64,000 nucleotides of DNA from Methylomonas rapida (GCF_024360925.2 NZ_CP113517.1:3100001-3164000), one strand, 5' to 3'. Positions 33,276-42,138 are shown, numbered from the stretch's first letter. Notes: generated by a model not told the origin, from the letters alone. Translations and numbers: made by a program.

Positions 33276-35099
33276 ATGAAAAATAGAACCTTACATAACG
33301 CATTTCCGATCGTCGCGGCTGCCATCGGCAATCGCTTTGGCGTCAAAGTCAGCGTCGGTGGTGATCAAGCCTATACCGATGGAAAATCGATTCAACTTCC
33401 GGCCTATGAAGGTGACGATCCGGATTATCAGGATGTTGCCTGGGGCTTACTGGCACATGAAGCCGCGCATATTCGGTATTCGGATTTTACGCTGCGCTTT
33501 GGGCATTCGGTGTTACGCCGGCGGTTATGCAACGCGATTGAAGATGTTCGCATCGAGCATGAACTGGCCAAGGATTTTCCGGGAACACGACTGACCATCC
33601 GCACGGTGATTGAAAAGATGATTGCCAAAGGCGACTTTGTTGCCAGCAAAATCGACGATCATCCAGCCAATATTCTGTACAGCTATGTCTTGAAAAGCTT
33701 GCGTGCCAGTGTATTGGGTCAGTCGGCGTTACGGCCGTTGGTCGAGGAAACCGAAATCGCATTGAAGGCAACGTTTCCAAACGGTGCGGTGACACGACTG
33801 AAAGGCTTGCTGTCCGAAGTACCGGAAGGTTTGTATTCTGAGTCCGATTGCTTGCATTTGACCGATCGCATCCTGACCATGATTGAGCAGGAGTTCGAGC
33901 AACAACAGCAGCGTAATCAGGCACAACCATCGGCGGATGATGAAGCCATGCATCCTGAACCGGATGAAACCGATCAGGACGCAGATTCAGAAGATTCGGA
34001 CGATTCGAATGGCAAGGATTCCGAGGATGACACGGAGTCCGATGAACGCTTACCCAACGACACTGATGACGTATCGTCTTCAGAATCCGGTGGTAACGAT
34101 GCATCGAATCCGGAAAATCCTGACGAAGAACCGACAACATCTTCCGATAGTGCTCCATCCAATCCGCAAGATGAGGATGTAGAAAATACGGAGATTCCCG
34201 ACCCGATGGGCGTCTTGCAAACACTATTGTCCGCCGAAGACGGTGACATTGAGCAAGACCTGTTCGAATCGCTGAAATCGGCGTTGTCGTTGGCGACCGA
34301 AGACGTATCGGAATTGCTCATGCCGAGCGGCCACGAGCCGCGCATGGACGAGCAAGCCGGTGCGTTTTTGCTGCGCAAGGTGCAAAGCGAATCGGGTAAA
34401 ATCCGCGCCGCTTTGCAAGGCCTGGTGCAATCGCAAACCTTAAATCGCCCACAACACGCCTGTCGTGGTCGTCGTATGGATGGCAAGCGTTTGCATCGCC
34501 TACCTCTCGGTGAAATCAGGGTATTTCAGCGTCAACAGGCGAAAGCGGCACCGAATACGGCCATTCATCTCTTACTCGATAAATCCGAAAGCATGGGTTA
34601 TCAGGTAACCGATAGTCAGGGTCAACCGATGGGATCGCGAATGCCGATTGCATTGGAAGCCACCTTGGCACTGGCGTTGGCATTTGAAGGAATTCCTGGG
34701 GTAAATCCTGGTGTCACCGCGTTTCCGGGGCGCCAAGATGACTCGGTGTTCCGCTTGTTAGATCATGGTCAACGTGTAAATGCCCGAGCCAGTGCATTTT
34801 CACTGACGGCTACCGGCAGCACACCGATGACCGAAGCGATTTGGTTTGGTGCGGCGTCACTGCTGCGTTGCCGCGAACCGCGCAAGGTATTGATGGTAAT
34901 GACCGATGGTCAACCCAACGATACCCTGAGCACACTGGAGCTGTTGCAGCGCTGCCGCGATAGCGGTATTGAAACCGTCGGTGTGGGGTTGGGACTGGAT
35001 GTCAGTCATCTGTTTCCGATTGCCATCACCATTAACGATCTTTCAGGGCTGAGAGCGCAATTGTTCGAACTCTCGAAAGCGGTGTTGTTGGTGGCTTAA
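33276..35099 (+). CDS. CobT-like VWA domain protein
   Basis: 607 aa from ATG 33276 (GGAG seven bases upstream). HEAAH at residues 61-65 in GLLAHEAAHIRYSD is a zinc-protease-like motif. Residues about 215-310 are a highly acidic, serine-rich linker. The C-terminal third is a von Willebrand A domain with a MIDAS start DKSES (435-439) and a later TGSTPMTEA block. This is the CobT-like cobaltochelatase-related type found on plasmids and integrative elements, usually with a MoxR-type ATPase, probably acting as a protein-remodelling partner rather than in cobalamin synthesis. The ATPase is not present here. Confidence 0.75.
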   Translation: MKNRTLHNAFPIVAAAIGNRFGVKVSVGGDQAYTDGKSIQLPAYEGDDPDYQDVAWGLLAHEAAHIRYSDFTLRFGHSVLRRRLCNAIEDVRIEHELAKDFPGTRLTIRTVIEKMIAKGDFVASKIDDHPANILYSYVLKSLRASVLGQSALRPLVEETEIALKATFPNGAVTRLKGLLSEVPEGLYSESDCLHLTDRILTMIEQEFEQQQQRNQAQPSADDEAMHPEPDETDQDADSEDSDDSNGKDSEDDTESDERLPNDTDDVSSSESGGNDASNPENPDEEPTTSSDSAPSNPQDEDVENTEIPDPMGVLQTLLSAEDGDIEQDLFESLKSALSLATEDVSELLMPSGHEPRMDEQAGAFLLRKVQSESGKIRAALQGLVQSQTLNRPQHACRGRRMDGKRLHRLPLGEIRVFQRQQAKAAPNTAIHLLLDKSESMGYQVTDSQGQPMGSRMPIALEATLALALAFEGIPGVNPGVTAFPGRQDDSVFRLLDHGQRVNARASAFSLTATGSTPMTEAIWFGAASLLRCREPRKVLMVMTDGQPNDTLSTLELLQRCRDSGIETVGVGLGLDVSHLFPIAITINDLSGLRAQLFELSKAVLLVA

Positions 35100-35118
35100 A
35101 TACTGAAGGAGATCTTGC

Positions 35119-35445
35119 TTACTCGAACAAGGTCGATAGTCGTGCCAGTACGTCATCCATGATGGCATCCGGCACGCTATCGACCCATCGGGCTTGGCGT
35201 GCCGCCAAATCGAGAACACGCGGTTGATCGCACCGAATCACACCGGTGGTTTTGAGGCCGGTCAACGGAACCGCAAATCCCAGGCGGCGGGCGAAATTAC
35301 CGCCCGTGGTAATCGGTAACACGACCGGCAGTTTGGTGACTTGATTGAATTCATCCGGGGACACGATGACCACAGGCCGGCTGCCTTTTTGTTCATGGCC
35401 GGCGGTCGGATCGAGTCAAACCAAATAGATGTCGCCGCGCTTCAC
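35119..35445 (-). pseudogene. MazF/ChpB-type toxin with an in-frame stop
   Basis: From GTG 35445 (overlapping the antitoxin stop) the frame reads VKRGDIYLV-stop-LDPTAGHEQKGSRPVVIVSP and continues 90 residues to 35119. This is a full-length MazF/PemK-type endoribonuclease (108 codons) except for TGA at codon 10 (35416-35418), most simply a one-base change from a Ser codon. The rest of the family sequence is intact. Downstream re-initiation at GTG 35373 would lack the N-terminal strand. Toxin most likely inactive. Confidence 0.75.
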
Positions 35446-35699
35446 AGCAGTTCGTTACCCACCGCCGGCGTATCGATCCATTCGCGCTCTTCTTCGGACA
35501 GTGGTGCGGAATAATCTGAATTGGCCAGTAATTCGGCCAGGGTGTAATGCGGCTTCGGAGATGGCTCTACGATCAAACGGCCATGATCGATGACTAAGCC
35601 TACCGTAGCGCCAGGTTGCAAATGTAATTGTTCCAACAATGCCGGAGGCACCGCCAACATGACCGAGCCGCCGACTTTTCGTAGATTGGTGGTATGCAT
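35442..35699 (-). CDS. MazE/ChpS-type antitoxin (AbrB fold)
   Basis: 85 aa, MHTTNLRKVGGSVMLAVPPA then LLEQLHLQPGATVGLVIDHG, the swapped-hairpin AbrB/MazE DNA-binding domain. The acidic C-terminus (LSEEEREWIDTPAVGNELL) is the toxin-binding part. It appears intact, while its toxin is broken. It likely represses its own promoter in 35700-35760. Confidence 0.85.
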   Translation of the reverse strand: MHTTNLRKVGGSVMLAVPPALLEQLHLQPGATVGLVIDHGRLIVEPSPKPHYTLAELLANSDYSAPLSEEEREWIDTPAVGNELL

Positions 35700-36029
35700 A
35701 GCATTTCTCCGGATTGATTGTTATATAAAAATATAACATCAATGGCCTCACTGCGGGCCGGTTTTTCCAATGGCTCGACATCTCAAGTCCAGCATCGGAA
35801 AATCAGGCTCTTCATGCATTCTTTTCAAAGAATGCTGAATCCGACCTCGGTCGGCGTTCCGTCTTTAGGCGGCGAGCACGTTAAATCGTGATCGTGTCGG
35901 GTGCGTTAAGCCCGATGTAAATCGCAGTGGTATGACCCACTGCAAATCAAAACCCGCTTCGGGCGACCATCGCCTGGCCGGGCGCTGTTCATTCGAAGTG
36001 TTTTCTTAAATTTTCAAAGGAGAACTTCA
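35700..36029. other. Intergenic region with several hairpins
   Basis: 330 bases with no gene. Visible are a perfect 9-bp hairpin GCATTCTTT-TC-AAAGAATGC (35816-35835), GCAGTGG/CCACTGC around 35926-35944, and CCCGCTTCGGG around 35952. AAAGGAG precedes ATG 36030. Probably the antitoxin promoter on one side and a structured leader on the other. Confidence 0.45.
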
Positions 36030-36563
36030 ATGAACTTTATTTTCGGCGTTATCCTTTTGGCGATGTTTATCCTTGCCTTGCGAGTCCTTTGGGCAACGGC
36101 GTTGCAACTGCTGAGCGCATTGAAACACGCCGACCAACTGTTTCACCGCTATCGTGCGCAGCGATTGGCGCGAAACCGGCTACCGGTCATCATGCCACGT
36201 AGCCGCGAGGACATAGATTGGTTAGCGATATCGGATTCGGTGCATCAGCAAATTCAAACCCGCAATCACGCTATCAATCGTGAGGCTGTCCGACTGGAAG
36301 CACAATTACAGGCCAAGTTAAAAACGATCGAGATCTACGAGGCGGATATTCAAATCGCCAAACTGGAGCGGGAATTGTTGAAAATCAAACCGGTGATCGA
36401 CAGTCCCGAACCTGAAGTCAAAAAACCTCGGCGCGCTAAAAAGCAGTCGGTTGCGGTTACTGACGTAGCGACCCAGAAAGTTCCGCATCAGGTATCCCAA
36501 TTACGGGCAGCGCTGAAAGGCAACGGTTTATCGACGCCGGTCAGTGAGTCTGTCCGCCATTGA
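36030..36563 (+). CDS. Membrane-anchored coiled-coil protein of the mobile block
   Basis: 177 aa. One N-terminal membrane helix (FIFGVILLAMFILALRVLWA), then a long coiled coil (residues about 70-115, QLQAKLKTIEIYEADIQIAK) and a basic C-terminal part (KKPRRAKKQ). Ribosome binding site AAAGGAG. No family recognised; the context suggests a plasmid or ICE accessory protein. Confidence 0.6.
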   Translation: MNFIFGVILLAMFILALRVLWATALQLLSALKHADQLFHRYRAQRLARNRLPVIMPRSREDIDWLAISDSVHQQIQTRNHAINREAVRLEAQLQAKLKTIEIYEADIQIAKLERELLKIKPVIDSPEPEVKKPRRAKKQSVAVTDVATQKVPHQVSQLRAALKGNGLSTPVSESVRH

Positions 36564-36915
36564 ATACCGCAAGCGTCGCGCCGTTTTTTGTCATTACGGT
36601 GCGTACTGGCTTAGCCAAGTCAACCTTGGGTTCGTCGAAGCGAAAGCCATCCGGCAACAGCGATTGGAGATCCTCAAAGGTTTCCCGTCGCAATTGCCGG
36701 ACATTGCTCAACAACGTCCAGGCTCGCTTCGGATCGTCGATGTTTTGCAACACATCGGCTTCCGCGGCATCCAACTTCGTCAAAATTGTTTTGCAAAGAT
36801 TTAACGCATTCAGTCTGGGATCGAGTGGTATTGCCATCGGTTTTCGTACTGGTTGCGTACTCTCGGTCTGCTTAAGACTGAGGAAATCAAAAATGCGCAA
36901 AATATCGTCAAACAT
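36541..36915 (-). CDS. Hypothetical protein, convergent
   Basis: 124 aa, MFDDILRIFDFLSLKQTEST and a helical middle LNLCKTILTKLDAAEADVLQ. It overlaps the 3' end of the preceding gene by 23 bases on the opposite strand. Function unknown. It is the only gene of this block, apart from the toxin-antitoxin pair, on the minus strand. Confidence 0.5.
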   Translation of the reverse strand: MFDDILRIFDFLSLKQTESTQPVRKPMAIPLDPRLNALNLCKTILTKLDAAEADVLQNIDDPKRAWTLLSNVRQLRRETFEDLQSLLPDGFRFDEPKVDLAKPVRTVMTKNGATLAVFNGGQTH

Positions 36916-37025
36916 GGCTACTTCTCTGCTATTTAGTGAGTTTTAGCCACCATATACCGAATTTTTCGTGAATTCAACCCCGCTGTGCGAGCCAGATTTA
37001 GGCTTAATTCAGCGTTTTTAACCCT

Positions 37026-37060
37026 GCAGGAACCTCATCCTGTCGGGTGGTCGTTCCTGC
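37026..37060 (+). promoter_or_regulatory. Two-tier leader hairpin, copy B
   Basis: Outer stem GCAGGAAC/GTTCCTGC (perfect), inner stem CATCC/GGGTG around TGTC. GGAGGAG and ATG 37081 follow. Same place relative to the gene as copies A, C and D. Confidence 0.5.
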
Positions 37061-37080
37061 ATTTTTTGGAGGAGATGACC

Positions 37081-37338
37081 ATGAAAACAATTAACCAACA
37101 TAGCGTTGGCACAACCCCTGCCGAAAACAGCACGGTTCGGTATCTGAATCAGTACCGCTGTCCCTACTGCCAAACCGAATGGGAGGATGAATGGGATTGC
37201 GCCTGTAACGATCGCTGCCCGGACTGCAACAAGGAGATCGAACCTTATGAAAGCGCATTGATCAAGGGTGAGTCGGCGGAAACCCCGAATCGCCAGTCGA
37301 AGAACCAGCCTCCGCCAATGTCACGGTGGAGGGTGTGA
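37081..37338 (+). CDS. Small zinc-ribbon protein of the mobile block
   Basis: 85 aa from ATG 37081. Cysteine pairs CPYC (residues about 26-29) and the CACNDRCPDC cluster about 17 residues later can hold one or two zinc ions. The end is proline-rich. Strong ribosome binding site GGAGGAG. The stop overlaps the next gene's GTG start. Function unknown. Confidence 0.65.
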   Translation: MKTINQHSVGTTPAENSTVRYLNQYRCPYCQTEWEDEWDCACNDRCPDCNKEIEPYESALIKGESAETPNRQSKNQPPPMSRWRV

Positions 37339-37745
37339 ATCGGCTCTTCGTTGTCTCCTACGAAATCGACTATGTTCACCGCGTGTCGATTGGCATCACC
37401 GCGGATAGTCCCGAGACGGCACAACAGATTGCCGAGCAGGCATTCAATGACGCCACGATTTGGGATGACACCGCCGCCATGCCGTTATTGTCCGATGACT
37501 ATCATGAAGCGGAGGGTGAAAGCTTAGTCTGGGAATGCGTTGCCGTTGAACAATTGCCTGCCCCGGATCATTCGGTACGACAATTGAAGCAGGAATACGC
37601 CGCCATGTGGGGTTGCCGGGGTTTGGTCGAAGCCTATCAACAAGGTGAAGCCAGTGGCGGCAGTATCGATTGGGACGACTTGGATCCATTAATCCCTCTG
37701 GCCTTACAAGCCTTGGGGAAACCTGCATTGGAAATTCAATCCTAA
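37335..37745 (+). CDS. Hypothetical protein of the mobile block
   Basis: 136 aa from GTG 37335 (GTGA overlap with the preceding stop). MNRLFVVSYEIDYVHRVSIG, then ITADSPETAQQIAEQAFNDA: an alpha/beta protein with an acidic second half. No family recognised; co-translated with the zinc-ribbon gene. Confidence 0.55.
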   Translation: MNRLFVVSYEIDYVHRVSIGITADSPETAQQIAEQAFNDATIWDDTAAMPLLSDDYHEAEGESLVWECVAVEQLPAPDHSVRQLKQEYAAMWGCRGLVEAYQQGEASGGSIDWDDLDPLIPLALQALGKPALEIQS

Positions 37746-37831
37746 AACTTCGCGCGGTCTTTAAGCGCGCAATTTGCAAAAGCCCGAGGTAGCCACGTCA
37801 TTTGATTTGGCACTCATTTTTTCCACCCACA

Positions 37832-37872
37832 CGGGAATGTCCTATTCCCGCTGGGGAATCGTGATGTTTCCG
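37832..37872 (+). promoter_or_regulatory. Two-tier leader hairpin, copy C
   Basis: Outer stem CGGGAA/TTTCCG, inner TTCCC-GCT-GGGGAA. Followed by TTTTTTTGAGGA and ATG 37892. The inner CCCGCTGGG is the same as in copies A and D. Confidence 0.5.
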
Positions 37873-37891
37873 TTTTTTTGAGGACAACATC

Positions 37892-38389
37892 ATGAAACAA
37901 ATTTTTGAACACACGTTTGTCAACGGTCATTGCGTTCTGTATCAGCGCTTGCCGTCCGGCACCTGCTATCACGCCGACACACCGGAACCGGTCGTCGAAT
38001 TGTTGGAACAACTTCGCCATAGCCGGCGCAAAATCCGGTTGTATTACGGCGACACCCAAACCGGTCAGTCCTGGCATGATGAGCACGACGTCATCGGTTG
38101 GATCGGCCGCTCGACCGGCACGATTAAAGTGCCACTTTTGATCGAACCGGGTGACATCGGTGGTCCGGCATTGCTGGATCATTGCATCGTCCGTATCGAC
38201 AGCCCACGCCAAGTGCTTTACCAACACGATGAATTTCGTGTTGGAGAGGTGGAACTGGTCAGAGGTGAGCTTATCCGCTTGCCTTGGGAAATCTGGATCG
38301 ACGGAGCCGTGCATGCCCGGTTCAAGGGGAAAATCGAAGCCCGGCAGTATCAGGACTTCATAGAAGGCAAACGATTTGCGTTGATCTGA
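37892..38389 (+). CDS. Hypothetical protein of the mobile block
   Basis: 165 aa, MKQIFEHTFVNGHCVLYQRL, with IRLYYGDTQTGQSWHDEHDV and IGRSTGTIKVPLLIEPGDIG. The regular strand-turn pattern suggests a beta-rich fold. Similar proteins occur beside CobT-like VWA genes on large plasmids, to my recollection; function unknown. Last intact gene of this mobile block. Confidence 0.55.
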   Translation: MKQIFEHTFVNGHCVLYQRLPSGTCYHADTPEPVVELLEQLRHSRRKIRLYYGDTQTGQSWHDEHDVIGWIGRSTGTIKVPLLIEPGDIGGPALLDHCIVRIDSPRQVLYQHDEFRVGEVELVRGELIRLPWEIWIDGAVHARFKGKIEARQYQDFIEGKRFALI

Positions 38390-38435
38390 CGCGTCGTTTT
38401 CACTTTTGACGCTCGGTTAAGCCGAGTTTTTTCAA

Positions 38436-38490
38436 GATCCCCTGCGGGATGATTCAATCCCGCTGGGATTGAATCGGTCGCGAGGGGGTC
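38436..38490 (+). promoter_or_regulatory. Two-tier leader hairpin, copy D
   Basis: Outer GATCCCC/GGGGGTC, inner perfect 11-bp stem GATTCAATCCC-GCT-GGGATTGAATC. It is followed by TTTGGAGTACACCATG, nearly the same as at the VWA gene, but the gene behind it is cut short. Confidence 0.55.
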
Positions 38491-38503
38491 TTTGGAGTAC
38501 ACC

Positions 38504-38557
38504 ATGACAGACCCATTTCAACATTACCCCGTATCCTCTGCAGCCCACGCCAGATAA
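38504..38557 (+). pseudogene. Truncated start of a mobile-block gene
   Basis: ATG 38504 is preceded by a good GGAG and leader hairpin D but the frame ends after 17 codons (MTDPFQHYPVSSAAHAR). The rest of the gene is missing. The mobile block therefore ends at about 38.55 kb by deletion or recombination. Confidence 0.5.
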
Positions 38558-38724
38558 GGCGGTAACACTGGTAATACCAGTAATCTCACTTCACTATAAG
38601 TTTAACAGTTATTGCGCCCGGGTTTGCCCAGAGAGGCACTACAGTCTGTCGTGATGATTAAACAGGTCTTTTATAGATCATAAAATGCTATATTTGTGAT
38701 CGATAAAATCATTTTGTATTAATC
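38558..38724 (+). promoter_or_regulatory. Upstream region of fic with repeated operator-like words
   Basis: GATCATAAAAT (38676-38686) and GATCGATAAAAT (38698-38709) are near copies, about two helical turns apart and just before the fic start at 38725. They could be binding sites for the Fic protein's own C-terminal helix-turn-helix. Nothing else is recognised. Confidence 0.4.
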
Positions 38725-39840
38725 ATGCTCTGGAATTGGCAACTGGCCGATTGGCCGCACTTCACCTATAACGCGCCGCAGCTGGACGATTTTGAAAAGC
38801 GCTTATTGCTTGGCGCCGGCGTATCATTCGGCGCGGTGAAGCATTTATCCGAAGACGACAGACGGCAGCTGACTATCGAGCTGATCAGCAATGAAGCCCT
38901 AAAAACGTCAGCTATTGAAGGTGAATATCTGAACCGGGACAGCCTGCAATCTTCCATTTGCCGTCAATTCGGTTTAATCACCGATCATCGAAAAGTCCCG
39001 CCGGCCGAGCAAGGCATCGCAGAGGTTATGGTCGATCTGTACCAGCACTTCGCAACGCCTATGACTCACGAGCAACTATATCAATGGCATTCCTGGATTA
39101 CCGCCGGTCGCAACGATCTACAGGATGTCGGACGTTATCGAAGCCACGAAGATCCGATGCAAATTGTCTCCGGTCCCATTTACGCGCCCAAAGTGCATTT
39201 CGAAGCTCCCCCGTCCAGTCAGATGGCACGAGAGATGGATCAGTTCATTGAATGGTTCAATCGCACGGTGCCTGATGGAAAAACACCCTTGCCTGCTTTA
39301 CAGCGGGCCGGGATCGCCCATCTTTATTTCGTCAGCATTCATCCGTTCGAGGACGGCAACGGTCGCATCGGTCGCGCGATTGCCGAAAAGGCGTTGGCCC
39401 AATGCCTGGGGCAACCGACATTAATCGCGCTCGCATTTACCATCGAACGCCGCCGCAATGCGTATTACACCGCTTTGGAAATGGCCAACAAGCAGATCGA
39501 CGTAACTGACTGGCTGGTTTATTTCGCCGAATTGGTGATAGCCGCTCAGGATTACACCCACCAATGGATCGATTTTTTAATTCAAAAAACCAAGCTCTAC
39601 GACCGCGTGCGCGGACAATTGAATCCGCGTCAGGAAAAAGCCTTGGCCAGAATGTTTCGCGAAGGTCCAGATGGCTTTACTGGTGGACTCAGCGCGGACA
39701 AATATCGAAGCATCACTGGGGCACCATCGGCAACGGCCACTCGCGATCTGCAGGATCTGGTCTCCAATGGAGCATTGATTCGAACAGGCGAACGGAAACA
39801 TACGCGCTACTATTTGAATTTAACCGAGCCACTGCCTTAA
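38725..39840 (+). CDS. Fic-domain AMP transferase with N-terminal inhibitory helix
   Basis: 371 aa. Fic motif HPFEDGNGRIGR at residues 206-217, complete with the catalytic His. TSAIEG at 61-66 fits the (S/T)xxxE(G/N) inhibitory helix, so this is a class II Fic protein that keeps itself off. The last 70 residues are a winged-helix-like part (LSADKYRSITGAPSATATRD), which may bind the repeats upstream. Such enzymes transfer AMP to hydroxyl groups of target proteins; the target is unknown. A strong terminator follows. Confidence 0.88.
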   Translation: MLWNWQLADWPHFTYNAPQLDDFEKRLLLGAGVSFGAVKHLSEDDRRQLTIELISNEALKTSAIEGEYLNRDSLQSSICRQFGLITDHRKVPPAEQGIAEVMVDLYQHFATPMTHEQLYQWHSWITAGRNDLQDVGRYRSHEDPMQIVSGPIYAPKVHFEAPPSSQMAREMDQFIEWFNRTVPDGKTPLPALQRAGIAHLYFVSIHPFEDGNGRIGRAIAEKALAQCLGQPTLIALAFTIERRRNAYYTALEMANKQIDVTDWLVYFAELVIAAQDYTHQWIDFLIQKTKLYDRVRGQLNPRQEKALARMFREGPDGFTGGLSADKYRSITGAPSATATRDLQDLVSNGALIRTGERKHTRYYLNLTEPLP

Positions 39841-39950
39841 ATTCTAATAAGCCTGCTCGCAATACCTGGCCCAATCGGCCATAAGCTGCGATCGCTTTTC
39901 CATCAAATCCCCTCGGCGATACGCTGCCTAGCTCTCCGCCATTATTTTTG

Positions 39951-39996
39951 ATTAAGGCCTTGATAAATAACGTTTTATCAAGGCCTTAATTTTTTC
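39951..39996 (+). terminator. Strong hairpin terminator after fic
   Basis: A perfect 17-bp inverted repeat (39951-39967 with 39974-39990, core AAGGCCTTGATAAA/TTTATCAAGGCCTT) with a 6-base loop is followed by a run of T. It may work in both directions because an A/T-rich stretch also precedes it. Confidence 0.8.
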
Positions 39997-40337
39997 CACC
40001 CTACTCCCTACCCTGCTTTTGATTCTAATGACCATCCCTGATTCCATTTCAGTCGGGGTTATTTGATACAGAACCATTATCAGCCATTTGTCGACTCCAC
40101 GCCTAATTTGAGCCGAAGCTCGCAACACTAGGCTTGGGACCAGCCTTTTCAACCAGGCCCGTAACTTCCACTGCAAACCTATGGTTCGGCGCCTGCTTGC
40201 CAGCAGGATCGTAAACGACAAACGCCACAAACCGCAGACACCCTGACTATCAAAAAAGCCAACATCAGGCTCAACAACTCTCGATAGCGCACAATTCAGT
40301 CATTGATCTCAAAAATCATGAGTTGTCTTAAATCTAA
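39997..40337. other. Non-coding stretch before IS copy 1
   Basis: 340 bases with no convincing gene. A 92-codon frame on the minus strand has no ribosome binding site and overlaps the terminator, so I discount it. The last five bases (TCTAA, 40333-40337) are the target duplication of the insertion sequence. Confidence 0.4.
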
Positions 40338-42005
40338 CCTGAATCCGTGACTCCACATATTGCCAGACCTTTTATTCGTCATACTCTTCCAAAATTCGCT
40401 GAATTTAAAAGTGTGGTCCGGGCAATCGAGTTTAACGGCTAGAAATGCAGCGTATTATCTGGAATATTTTCCCTGCATGATTCAATTTGATGGACTTTAG
40501 GCGCAGGATTCCCAAGCCACTGTGAATTTGCGGCGTTGTGCTATCGATGGCAGAGCGATCAGTCGCTAGCCGGCGGCGAGTTTGGCGTAGGTGGATTCAA
40601 AAGCGATGAAACCGGGACAGCTCTGTGAAAAGCGCAGCTTCAGCCGGTGCCCGCTACGGATGAGTCGCGCGGCCAGATACATCAGTTCCTGGATCACGGT
40701 TTTGATACGCCGCCGCTTGGCAGGATGCCTGACCGGGCTTTGTTCGCCCAGCAAGCCGATCAGGCCTATCCAGCGCAGGATGTTGTAGCTATAGGCGCTG
40801 AGGCTCATGATCAGGTCGTTGGTGGCAAACTTGCCGGATGGCAGGCGCTCGATATCCAGATCGGTCTTGAATTCGCTGTGGAATTGTTCAGCGGTGGCAT
40901 GGTCGCGATAGAGGGCAATAACCATGGCATCGTCGTAATCGGCCACCGGCAGACTGGTCCACCAGCCTTCGATTTCGATATCCGGTAGCACGAGGGCTTG
41001 GCCTTGAGCCGTGATGGTGCGCTCGGTGATTTGCATGACCCTGCGACAGGTATAGGTTTTACCGTTGCGAGTGTGTTGCTCCATGACACTGAACAAGGCC
41101 ACGCGTTTGCCTTCGCGCGGTGTGGTCCACTGGCCGTGTTGTTCGGCGTAGGCCAGCCAGGCGTCGGCATCTTGTTTACGCGGGTTCCATTTGATGATGA
41201 AATCGACCTGATCGGCTTCGTGTAAGTCGATGCGATTGTCGAGCGCGTCGTGACCGCCATCCAGCCGGACCAACAAAGGCAAAGTCGTCAAACGTTTCGC
41301 GGCGGCGAGTCCGCGCTCCAGCGCATAGCGGAATTCGTATTGGCAATGCTGCTTGCCTTCGCGCAGTTCATTACCAATACACCAGCCCTCTTTACCCAGA
41401 TAGAGGGCAATCGGGGCGTAGCCGTCAAAACCTTTGTAGGTTCGGGAGACGCCTTCTTTGCAGGTTTTTTCGTTGTTCATGGGGTAAACATCGATATCCA
41501 ACGCGACATGGCCTGTGGCTAACGGCGTTACCGGCACCTGGGCGTGAGCCAGAAAATCGAGGTTGCTTTGATAAATGATCGGTAATAAGGCGTCGGCGTG
41601 TTCATCCAGTCGCTGTCTGAGGCGGGCGCTGGAGGGTACTTGATGAATGGCGAGCGCGGCTTTGAAATAGTCGTCGTCGCGATGGTTTTCGATGGCTTCG
41701 AAGTCGCTTTTGCCCAGGCTAAGGGTGCCTATATAGCTTTTGATAATATCGGCGTGAGCAATACCGTGCCGTAGCGGAATACCTTTTTCCAGCGCCTGAT
41801 TGAGCTGGCCATATTGATTCAAACATAAACCGACCAAGGCTAATCCAGAATGGCTGGTATAAAATTCAGTTTCAGATTGCTCCAGGATAAACCGCTTCAT
41901 GAATCACTCGCCGGGTGAATGGAAGAATAGCGGTATTATCCCAGAATAAGCGTTTTAAATCATTGCGTTGCGGCCGTGGATGGCCTTTTAAGTCACGGAT
42001 TCAGG
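40338..42005 (-). mobile_element. IS1380-family insertion sequence, copy 1
   Basis: 1,668 bp with terminal inverted repeats CCTGAATCCGTGAC/GTCACGGATTCAGG and a 5-bp target duplication TCTAA at 40333-40337 and 42006-42010. It has one transposase gene. Copy 2 at 56706-58373 has the same length and orientation, and an identical transposase. Intact ends and duplication show direct transposition into this site, just upstream of cas6. Confidence 0.95.
40566..41900 (-). CDS. IS1380-family transposase, copy 1
   Basis: 444 aa. Core includes VALDIDVYPMNNEK (first Asp), LPLLVRLDGGHDALD (second Asp) and ALYRDHATAEQFHSEFKTD with the family's Glu-containing YREG-like helix. The protein is intact, so the element may be active. 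Same sequence as the copy at 56934-58268. Confidence 0.93.
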   Translation of the reverse strand: MKRFILEQSETEFYTSHSGLALVGLCLNQYGQLNQALEKGIPLRHGIAHADIIKSYIGTLSLGKSDFEAIENHRDDDYFKAALAIHQVPSSARLRQRLDEHADALLPIIYQSNLDFLAHAQVPVTPLATGHVALDIDVYPMNNEKTCKEGVSRTYKGFDGYAPIALYLGKEGWCIGNELREGKQHCQYEFRYALERGLAAAKRLTTLPLLVRLDGGHDALDNRIDLHEADQVDFIIKWNPRKQDADAWLAYAEQHGQWTTPREGKRVALFSVMEQHTRNGKTYTCRRVMQITERTITAQGQALVLPDIEIEGWWTSLPVADYDDAMVIALYRDHATAEQFHSEFKTDLDIERLPSGKFATNDLIMSLSAYSYNILRWIGLIGLLGEQSPVRHPAKRRRIKTVIQELMYLAARLIRSGHRLKLRFSQSCPGFIAFESTYAKLAAG

Positions 42006-42101
42006 TCTAATAGACTGATTTCGTTGCATCATTAAGGCTATATTGGTTTTTCTGCTCAATATCGAACAGCCTTCGTCGATAGCAGCGGCAAAGTGAAAAG
42101 C

Positions 42102-42138
42102 TTGTCAAACAGGATTTAGATTGTTAAGTTCCTATAAT
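42102..42138 (+). promoter_or_regulatory. Possible promoter of the cas operon
   Basis: A perfect -10 box TATAAT lies at 42133-42138, 21 bases before the cas6 ATG. The only -35-like TTGTCA (42102-42107) is 25 bases upstream, too far for a normal promoter, so the -35 must be poor or an activator is used. AAGGAG at 42145-42150 is the ribosome binding site. Confidence 0.4.

Noticed and set aside
33924..34182. Basic ORFs on either strand in the acidic linker of the VWA gene
   Set aside because: They are frame shadows of a long Asp/Glu/Ser-coding stretch.
39952..40230. A 92-residue basic protein on the minus strand
   Set aside because: No ribosome binding site; its 3' end runs through the fic terminator hairpin, and composition is unlike neighbouring genes.
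40591..41522. Plus-strand ORFs inside both IS copies
   Set aside because: They are antisense frames of the transposase gene and are repeated only because the IS is repeated.
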